A stretch of DNA of 11,484 bases from Caulobacter sp. CCH9-E1 (GTDB lineage: Bacteria; Pseudomonadota; Alphaproteobacteria; Caulobacterales; Caulobacteraceae), in the NCBI RefSeq assembly GCF_001556515.1, contig NZ_LSJA01000150.1, positions 1 to 11,484 of the forward strand. The letters are read 5' to 3'. The notes below the pieces were generated by a model. The model was not told the origin of the DNA. It ran no database searches and saw only the letters and a program-made list of their open reading frames with translations. The translations under genes and the position numbers were made by a program. This document shows, one piece after another, positions 6,386-11,484 of the stretch. The first letter of the stretch is position 1, and each line of letters begins with the position of its first letter.

Positions 6386-7678
6386 GTGACTCAAGAACTG
6401 AACGACGGCCTCCCCGCCCGGGAGGCCGCCCTGACCCTGATCGACGCGGCCCTGTCGCGGCGCGGCGGCCTCGACGAGGCCGCCTCGGCCAACGGCTTCC
6501 GCTTCCTGGAGCCGCGCGAACGGGCCTTCGCCCGCGCCCTGGCCATGGCCGTGCTGCGGCACCTCGGCCCCATCGACCGCGCCCTGGCCGCCCGCCTGCA
6601 GAAGGCCCCGCCGGACCGCGTCATGCACCTGCTGCGCCTCGGCGCGGCCCAGGCCTTCCACCTGGAGGTCCCGGCCTTCGCCGCCGTGGCGACCTCGGTC
6701 GAGCTGGCCGGCGCCAACAAGGCCAGCCGTCCGTTCAAGGGCCTGGTCAACGCCGTGCTGCGCGGCCTGCTGCGCGACGCCCCGCCGAGCGACGATCCCA
6801 CCCTGCTGGCCCCACCCTGGCTCTATTCGCGCTGGGTCGCCGCGTTCGGCGAGGCCACGGCGCGCCAGATCGCCGCCCAGATCGCCCTGGAGCCCGCCAC
6901 CGACCTGTCCCTCAAGCCCGGCGCCGACGCGGCGGCTCTGGCCGAGACGCTTGAGGGCGAGGTCCTGCCCGGCGGGACCTTGCGCCTGCGCCGCAAGGGC
7001 GACGTCGCCGCCTGGCCGGGCTTCGAGGACGGGAGCTGGTGGGTGCAGGACGCCGCCGCCGCCGTCCCCGCCCGCCTGCTGGACGTCAAGGCTGGCGAGG
7101 CCGTGCTCGACCTCTGCGCCGCGCCCGGCGGCAAGACCCTGCAGCTGGCGGCCGCCGGGGCGAGCGTCGTCGCGCTCGACCGCTCGGCCGCGCGCCTCAA
7201 GCGTCTGGAGGAGAATCTAGTCCGCACCGGGCTCCAAGCCGAGGTCGTGGCCGCCGACGGCGCGACCTGGGAGGACACGCGGACCTTCGACGCCATCCTG
7301 TTGGACGCGCCGTGCAGCGCCACCGGCACCTTCCGCCGCCATCCGGACGTGCTGTGGGCCGCGCGGCCCGGCGACGTCGCCAGCCTCGCCAATGTCCAGG
7401 CCCGCATCCTGGACAGCGCCGCCGGCCGCCTCAAGCCCGGCGGGCGCCTCGTCTACTGCGTCTGCTCGCTGGAGCCCGAGGAGGGCGAGGCCCAGGTCGA
7501 GGCCTTCCTGGCCCGCCGCCCGGACATGGCGCTGGACCCGATTCAGCCGGGCGAAGGCGGCGCGGCAGGTTTCCCTGGGGCCAGCCTGACCGCGCGCGGC
7601 GCGCTGCGCCTGCTGCCGCACCAGCTGGACGGCGGCCAGGACGGCTTCTTCGCCGCGCGGTTTCGCAAGGCAAGCTGA
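6386..7678 (+). CDS. rsmB: 16S rRNA (cytosine-967-C5)-methyltransferase
   Basis: RsmB places a methyl group from S-adenosylmethionine on C967 of 16S rRNA. The 430-residue protein has the expected two parts. Residues 8-135 form a NusB-like helical RNA-binding domain (RERAFARAL, HLLRLGAAQAF, NAVLRGLLR). The Rossmann methyltransferase domain from about residue 215 has SAM motif I VLDLCAAPGGKT (240-251), motif IV LLDAPCSATGTFRRHPD with Cys310, and motif VI CVCSLEPEEGE with Cys360, the likely catalytic nucleophile by analogy to other m5C RNA methyltransferases. The start is a GTG; no in-frame ATG occurs until well inside the NusB domain. Length and domain order are normal. It begins a plus-strand run with rpe. 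The RsmB/RsmF choice rests on the N-terminal NusB-like domain. Confidence 0.92.
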   Translation: MTQELNDGLPAREAALTLIDAALSRRGGLDEAASANGFRFLEPRERAFARALAMAVLRHLGPIDRALAARLQKAPPDRVMHLLRLGAAQAFHLEVPAFAAVATSVELAGANKASRPFKGLVNAVLRGLLRDAPPSDDPTLLAPPWLYSRWVAAFGEATARQIAAQIALEPATDLSLKPGADAAALAETLEGEVLPGGTLRLRRKGDVAAWPGFEDGSWWVQDAAAAVPARLLDVKAGEAVLDLCAAPGGKTLQLAAAGASVVALDRSAARLKRLEENLVRTGLQAEVVAADGATWEDTRTFDAILLDAPCSATGTFRRHPDVLWAARPGDVASLANVQARILDSAAGRLKPGGRLVYCVCSLEPEEGEAQVEAFLARRPDMALDPIQPGEGGAAGFPGASLTARGALRLLPHQLDGGQDGFFAARFRKAS

Positions 7679-7762
7679 GCCCGCGACCAAGCCGCCCCAT
7701 TTCTACGCTTAACGCGTCCCGTCCGGGATGACAGAGCGACTCGGGCCCGCTATCCCAGGGTC

Positions 7763-8422
7763 ATGACCGCGCCGCTCATCGCCCCGTCGATCCTCGCCTC
7801 CGACTTCGCCCGCCTGGGCGAGGAAGTCGCCGCCATCGAGGCGGCCGGCGCCGACTGGGTGCATGTCGACGTGATGGACGGCCACTTCGTGCCCAACATC
7901 ACGCTGGGTCCGGACGTCGTTCGGGCGATCCGGCCGCACGCCAAGATCCCGTTTGACGTGCACCTGATGATCAGTCCGGCCGACCCGTATCTGGAGGCCT
8001 TCCGCGCCGCCGGAGCCGACATCATCAGCATCCATCCCGAGGCCGGCCCGCACCTGCACCGCTCCCTGAAGCGGATCCGCGAGCTGGGCGCCAAGGCGGG
8101 CGTCGTCTTCAACCCGTCCACCAGCATCGACCACGTCGAGTGGATCCTGGAGGACGTCGACCTCTTGCTGGTCATGTCGGTCAATCCCGGCTTCGGCGGC
8201 CAGAGCTTCATCCCCGGCCAGCTGCGCAAGGTCGAGGCCCTGCGCAAGATGGTCGACAAGGCCGGGCTAGATATCCTGCTGGAGGTCGACGGCGGCGTCA
8301 CCCCGGTCACCGCCCCGCAGTGCGTGGCCGCCGGGGCTGACGCCCTCGTCGCCGGCTCGGCGGTGTTCAAGGGCGGCCGCGAGGCCTACGCCGCCAACAT
8401 CCGCGCGCTGAAGGGCGGCTGA
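7763..8422 (+). CDS. rpe: Ribulose-phosphate 3-epimerase
   Basis: Rpe interconverts D-ribulose 5-phosphate and D-xylulose 5-phosphate in the pentose phosphate pathway (and in the Calvin cycle where present). The 219-residue TIM barrel is of standard length and has the family hallmarks: APSILASDF with Ser9, the metal-binding His34 and Asp36 in [13 protein letters not shown], His67 in DVHLMI, the phosphate-loop residues of VNPGFGGQ, and the acid-base pair Asp36/Asp176, the latter in EVDGGV. The ATG is preceded by AGGG at unusually short spacing. The 84-base gap from rsmB contains a small inverted repeat, TCCCG-TC-CGGGA (7717-7728), and no convincing promoter. The heparinase-like gene starts 4 bases after the stop, so the two are probably cotranscribed and translationally coupled. 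Confidence 0.97.
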   Translation: MTAPLIAPSILASDFARLGEEVAAIEAAGADWVHVDVMDGHFVPNITLGPDVVRAIRPHAKIPFDVHLMISPADPYLEAFRAAGADIISIHPEAGPHLHRSLKRIRELGAKAGVVFNPSTSIDHVEWILEDVDLLLVMSVNPGFGGQSFIPGQLRKVEALRKMVDKAGLDILLEVDGGVTPVTAPQCVAAGADALVAGSAVFKGGREAYAANIRALKGG

Positions 8423-8426
8423 TCCC

Positions 8427-10166
8427 TTGGCTCCAGCCGTCAAGCGTTCCGCCAACGGCTATCGTCCTCCCGCCAGGAAGCGGGCCCGGGTCTTTTGGCG
8501 GGCCCTGACGGCCGAGCTTTCCACCCACATCGAGCACGAGTGGTTCGGCTCGGGCCCGCATCGCCTCATTCTCTCCGGCCCCAAGGTCGAGGCCCTGGCC
8601 GCCCATCCGCGCGACCCGCGCCCCTCCAACGCCGGACAGGGTCGCCGCATCCTGGCCGGGACCTTGGCGCTGGACGGCGGCTCCGTGCGGATCGGCGAGG
8701 CGGGCGACCCGTTCGACACCGCCAGCCCCACGCGCCGCTTCGCCGTCAGCCTGCACCGCTTCGACTGGCTGCCCGACCTGATCGCCGCCAGCCCCGACGG
8801 CGCCCGCCGGGCCCTGCGCCTGATCGACGACTGGCGGCGGGTGTTCGGCAAGTGGAACGCCTTCTCCTGGGGTCCGGAATGCCTGGAGCGGCGGGTCTTC
8901 CACCTGGCCTGCGCCGCCCGCCCCCTGGCCGCCGAGGCCAGCGACGCCGAGGCCGCCGACCTGCGCCGCGACCTGGCCCGCCAGGCCCGGCACCTGGCCG
9001 AGATCCGGAAGATCCCCGCCCGCGCCCTGGAGCGCGCCGTCGCCGTGACGATCGCCGGCTGCGTCCTGGCCGGCAAGCCGGGCGAGGCCCTGATCGACAA
9101 GGGCCTCAAGGCCCTGGCCCGCCACATCGACCGCATCGTCCTGCCCGACGGCGGCCACGCCACCCGCTCGCCCGAGGCCGGGGTCGAGCTCCTGTTCGAC
9201 CTCCTGACCCTCGACGACGCCCTGCGCCAGCGCGGCAAGCCGACGCCCGAGGCCGCCGCCCGCGCCATCGACCGCCTGTCGACCGCCACACGCTTCTTCA
9301 CCCTCGGCGACGGTCATCTGGCGGCCTTCCATGGCGGCGAGACGGTCGGCCCGACCCGCATCGCCGCGGCCCTGGCCCATGACGATAGCGGCCCGCGCCC
9401 CCTGATGAGCGCCCCGCACAGCGGCTACCAGAAGATGGTCGGCGGCTCGCTCGAACTCATCGCCGACTGCGGTTCGCCCGCCGCCGGCTTCCTGTCGATC
9501 GCCGCCTGCGCCCAGCCGGCCGCCATCGAGATCCTGTGCGCCAAGGACCGGCTGATCACCAGCTGCGGCTGGAGCCCCGAGGCCGCCGGCGCCCACGCCT
9601 TCCGCCTGTCCGACGCGGCCTCGACCGTCTCGGTCGGCGACGGCTCGGCCGGTCGGCCGCTGTCCGGATTCCGCGCCAAGGCCCTGGGCCCCTGGCTGGT
9701 CGACGGCGCGACCAAGGTCGAGGCCCAGCGCCACGACGACGTCGGCGGGGTGTGGCTGGACATCGTCCACGATGGCTGGCGCCACGTCGGCCTGACCCAC
9801 ACCCGCCGCCTGTTCCTCGACGCCGTCGCCGACGAGCTGCGCGGCGAGGACAGCCTGACCCCCATGGCCGCCCAGGACCTCGACGCCGCGTCAGGCCCGC
9901 GCCGCTACCTGCCGTTCGCCGTGCGCTTCCACCTGCACCCCGAGGCCCGCGCCTCGATCGCCCGCGACGGCAAGAGCGTGCTGATCCGGGGCCCGAACAA
10001 CATCGGCTGGTGGCTGAGGAACGACGCCGTCGACGTCGAGATCGCCCCGTCGGCCCACTTCGACCACGGCCTGGCGCGCAAGGCCGGCCAGGTGGTGCTC
10101 AAGAGCCAGGTCCGCCCGGAGGTGGGGGCGAAGATCAGGTGGAAACTGACGCGGGCGGAGGGGTGA
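8427..10166 (+). CDS. Heparinase II/III-family protein, apparently cytoplasmic
   Basis: This 579-residue protein resembles heparinase II/III polysaccharide lyases. The N-terminal half (about residues 20-300) is a helical region consistent with the alpha/alpha toroid. The C-terminal half is the beta-rich heparinase II/III-like domain: APHSGYQKMVGGSLELIADCG (His331, Tyr334), THTRRLFLD, and the FHLHP strand (His502, His504). In characterised lyases the first block reads HADALSF with a His used in catalysis; here HSGYQ replaces it, so activity cannot be assumed. The N-terminus is strongly basic and has no signal peptide, unusual for an enzyme acting on extracellular glycans. The start is a TTG 4 bases after the rpe stop, with GGCGG about 8 bases before it. 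No ATG or GTG lies nearby in frame. Substrate is unknown; a cell-envelope or exopolysaccharide glycan is a guess. Confidence 0.85.
   Translation: MAPAVKRSANGYRPPARKRARVFWRALTAELSTHIEHEWFGSGPHRLILSGPKVEALAAHPRDPRPSNAGQGRRILAGTLALDGGSVRIGEAGDPFDTASPTRRFAVSLHRFDWLPDLIAASPDGARRALRLIDDWRRVFGKWNAFSWGPECLERRVFHLACAARPLAAEASDAEAADLRRDLARQARHLAEIRKIPARALERAVAVTIAGCVLAGKPGEALIDKGLKALARHIDRIVLPDGGHATRSPEAGVELLFDLLTLDDALRQRGKPTPEAAARAIDRLSTATRFFTLGDGHLAAFHGGETVGPTRIAAALAHDDSGPRPLMSAPHSGYQKMVGGSLELIADCGSPAAGFLSIAACAQPAAIEILCAKDRLITSCGWSPEAAGAHAFRLSDAASTVSVGDGSAGRPLSGFRAKALGPWLVDGATKVEAQRHDDVGGVWLDIVHDGWRHVGLTHTRRLFLDAVADELRGEDSLTPMAAQDLDAASGPRRYLPFAVRFHLHPEARASIARDGKSVLIRGPNNIGWWLRNDAVDVEIAPSAHFDHGLARKAGQVVLKSQVRPEVGAKIRWKLTRAEG
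10157..10163 (+). promoter_or_regulatory. Ribosome-binding site of the DUF3883 gene, inside the heparinase 3' end
   Basis: GGAGGGG lies in the last codons of the heparinase-family gene, 4 bases before the GTG at 10168. With the heparinase TGA at 10164-10166 only one base away from that GTG, translation of the two genes is probably coupled. The strong site favours GTG 10168 over the in-frame ATG at residue 20. Confidence 0.6.
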
Positions 10167-10167
10167 G

Positions 10168-11304
10168 GTGAAGATCCAGCCGCTCTACAAGCAATTGCTC
10201 AGTCGCCGCGCCGTACTTCAAGCGATGGAAGAATATGACCGGGACAAGACGGCGTTTCTTGACCGGTATGGATACGGCGAAGCTGATACCTACTTCCTCC
10301 GCCACGAAGGGCGGGCATACGCGAGCAAAGCAATTTTAGGCGTTGCGTATGGCTATCAGTATCCGGATCGAGGCCCCCTAAAGCACGATCAGTTCTCCGG
10401 CGGGAAAGCCGGAGCGGCGCGGCATCTCTCGATGCTTGGTTTCCATGTGGATGGGATCGACAGGGAGTCCGACGATTGGAAGCTTCAGGAAGTCCAAACA
10501 GTGGTCTCCGAATACTTTCGCCTCTATAGACTGCAGATTGAGGGATCTTATTCGCGAAAGCGAGATTTTAGCCAGACACTGGCGGCGATACCAACGCGCA
10601 ATGAAAGTTCCATAAGCCGGAAATTCAGCAACATAGCCGCTATTCTCGCTGAAGCTCAGTTACCGCTCGTCAAAGGCTTTAGCCCGCTTGGCAACAAGCA
10701 GACACTACTCGCTGCGGTCATTTATGATTGGGTTCGTGAAAGCCCGGAAGCGTTTGATACGCCTCTTTCAGCTGCCAGCCTTTCGCCATCCACCCCCGCG
10801 GGCGTTGAGGTCCCACCGCCTTCCGTTATCCGAGTTGCCCGCACCGCAAAGGAGCGAAAGGCGGTCCGCGTGGACTTTGCAGTGCGGGACGAGCGCAATC
10901 GCCGCCTTGGTAAAGCCGGCGAGGAGTGGGCTTTACGAGTGCTGAAACTCGAACTTGTCGAAGCGGGTAGGCCCGATTTGGCTGAACGGGTGACTTGGAT
11001 AAGCGACAAAGAAGGTGATGGGCTCGGCTACGATATCGCCTCCTTCGCTCGCAACGGCGACCCGCTAGCTGTCGAAGTGAAAACTACTAACGGTGGACAT
11101 GCAGCACCCTTCATTGTGACGGAGGGTGAGGTGCGGGCTTCCGAAGAAGAGTCGGGGTACGTCCTGATGCGGATTTTCGACTTTAGCCAAAACCCCCGCT
11201 TTTATCGGCTAGAGGGCTCCCTAAGGAAAAACTGCACCCTAAGGCCCTTAGCCTTCAGCGCCTTTCCCACGACGGAAGAAGACGGCCTGCCGATAGAGTT
11301 CTAA
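10168..11304 (+). CDS. Candidate type IV-like restriction nuclease: ScoMcrA-like head plus DUF3883 (PD-(D/E)XK)
   Basis: This 378-residue protein appears to have three parts. Residues 1-96 (YDRDKTAFLDRYGYG, then Tyr51-x-SKAILGVAYG, then FSGG at 76-79 and LGFHVDG) resemble the N-terminal head of ScoMcrA-type modified-DNA endonucleases. Residues 103-196 (EVQTVVSEYF, then RNESSISRKFSNIAAIL at 144-160, then LPLVKGFSPLGNKQ) match a domain I recall recurring in DUF3883 proteins. A Pro/Ser-rich linker near 197-225 leads to the C-terminal DUF3883 domain with Glu252/Glu253, GYD289, and Glu303-Val-Lys305, the arrangement of PD-(D/E)XK nucleases. No transmembrane segment or signal peptide is seen. GC is about 53-55% in lines counted, against 78% in the neighbour, and TTA, ATA and CGA codons occur, indicating recent transfer. 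Recognition of modified DNA and anti-phage function are inferred; the substrate is unknown. Domain assignments are from memory. Confidence 0.8.
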   Translation: MKIQPLYKQLLSRRAVLQAMEEYDRDKTAFLDRYGYGEADTYFLRHEGRAYASKAILGVAYGYQYPDRGPLKHDQFSGGKAGAARHLSMLGFHVDGIDRESDDWKLQEVQTVVSEYFRLYRLQIEGSYSRKRDFSQTLAAIPTRNESSISRKFSNIAAILAEAQLPLVKGFSPLGNKQTLLAAVIYDWVRESPEAFDTPLSAASLSPSTPAGVEVPPPSVIRVARTAKERKAVRVDFAVRDERNRRLGKAGEEWALRVLKLELVEAGRPDLAERVTWISDKEGDGLGYDIASFARNGDPLAVEVKTTNGGHAAPFIVTEGEVRASEEESGYVLMRIFDFSQNPRFYRLEGSLRKNCTLRPLAFSAFPTTEEDGLPIEF

Positions 11305-11324
11305 TTTGCCTCCGCTGGGCGCAC

Positions 11325-11477
11325 CCAACCTTACATCTCTCGAAGGCTGGAGCGTGCTGGGCTGACCGGGTTGGTCAAGGACCGGCCTCCGGCCGGCCGC
11401 CGCGCGGCGACGCGAAGCGTCGTCCTTGAGCAACCCGGTCAGCCCAGCGATCGTCTCGCCGTGAGATGTAAGGATGG
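11325..11477. repeat. Long inverted repeat enclosing three contiguous triloop hairpins
   Basis: An outer perfect 11-bp arm (CCTTACATCTC 11329-11339 with GAGATGTAAGG 11463-11473, plus a few pairs beyond it at 11325-11327/11475-11477) leads through an internal loop to a 26-bp stem, 11356-11381 with 11423-11448, containing one mismatch (11374/11430). The stem encloses exactly 41 bases (11382-11422), which are tiled without gaps by three perfect hairpins: CCGGCC-TCC-GGCCGG, CCGC-CGC-GCGG and CGACGC-GAA-GCGTCG. It could fold as DNA cruciform or as RNA from either strand. It begins about 20 bases after the stop codon of the foreign nuclease gene and may also serve as its transcript end. It could be a palindromic intergenic repeat, a non-autonomous mobile element or a structured RNA. 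No transposase is present and target-site duplications cannot be judged because the window ends at 11484. Confidence 0.8.
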
Positions 11478-11484
11478 CTCCCGC

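Noticed and set aside
7709..7756. Possible rpe promoter using TTAACGC and GCTATCCC
   Set aside because: The two boxes are about 33 bases apart, well beyond the 10-14 base spacing of the Caulobacter consensus.
8367..9800. 477-codon open frame on the minus strand opposite the heparinase gene
   Set aside because: It is a GC-rich shadow: its product is Gly/Ala/Gln/Arg-rich low-complexity sequence with no domain, while the plus strand carries recognisable motifs and reaches the rpe stop.
11248..11433. 61-codon minus-strand frame running through the terminal palindrome
   Set aside because: It overlaps the nuclease 3' end and the inverted repeat, and its sequence follows from the palindrome rather than any protein family.
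11325..11477. CRISPR array or retron msr-msd region
   Set aside because: There are no repeated spacer-separated units and no reverse transcriptase in the window; the structure is a single nested palindrome.
11305..11484. CcrM-linked intergenic repeat containing a GANTC methylation site
   Set aside because: No GANTC was found in this stretch on reading it through, so a CcrM association is not supported here.

Overview
The window looks like chromosomal DNA of a Caulobacter-type alphaproteobacterium (family Caulobacteraceae). This is inferred from the very high GC, the gene families, a sigma-70 promoter matching the Caulobacter consensus, and GC-rich triloop-hairpin intergenic elements of a kind I associate with this family. 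No species can be named from the sequence alone. No tRNA, rRNA, CRISPR array, transposase or integrase was seen, and no gene-free stretch exceeds about 180 bases.

Layout. Positions 1-114 are a modular palindromic element. Next, on the minus strand, come a UbiH/COQ6-family FAD hydroxylase (125-1375) and a MarC-family membrane protein upstream of it (1423-2121). Divergent from marC is pyrF (2208-2909), the last step of UMP synthesis. It converges on a large P-type cation ATPase (2934-5474, minus). Upstream of the ATPase on the same strand is a 73-residue SDHAF4-like succinate dehydrogenase assembly factor (5601-5822). It is divergent from a four-helix membrane protein resembling a fragment of haem-copper oxidase subunit I (5921-6328). 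A plus-strand run follows: rsmB (6386-7678), rpe (7763-8422), a heparinase II/III-family protein (8427-10166), and finally a compositionally foreign gene (10168-11304).

Most of the window is housekeeping: quinone hydroxylation, pyrimidine synthesis, rRNA methylation, the pentose phosphate/Calvin epimerase, and respiratory-complex assembly. The exception is the last gene. Its GC drops to about 53-55% in lines I counted, against 78% in a sampled line of its neighbour, and it uses codons (TTA, ATA, CGA, AAA) that the neighbours largely avoid. It encodes an apparent three-part protein: a ScoMcrA-like N-terminal head, a middle domain that recurs in DUF3883 proteins, and a C-terminal DUF3883 domain with a visible PD-(D/E)XK nuclease signature. 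I read it as a candidate modification-dependent (type IV-like) restriction or anti-phage nuclease, acquired horizontally and placed one base after the heparinase stop codon.

Immediately downstream (about 11325-11477) lies a long imperfect inverted repeat. Its 26-bp inner stem encloses exactly three back-to-back triloop hairpins with no unpaired base between them. This may be a palindromic repeat, a non-autonomous mobile element or a structured RNA. The foreign nuclease and this structure are the most interesting parts of the window.
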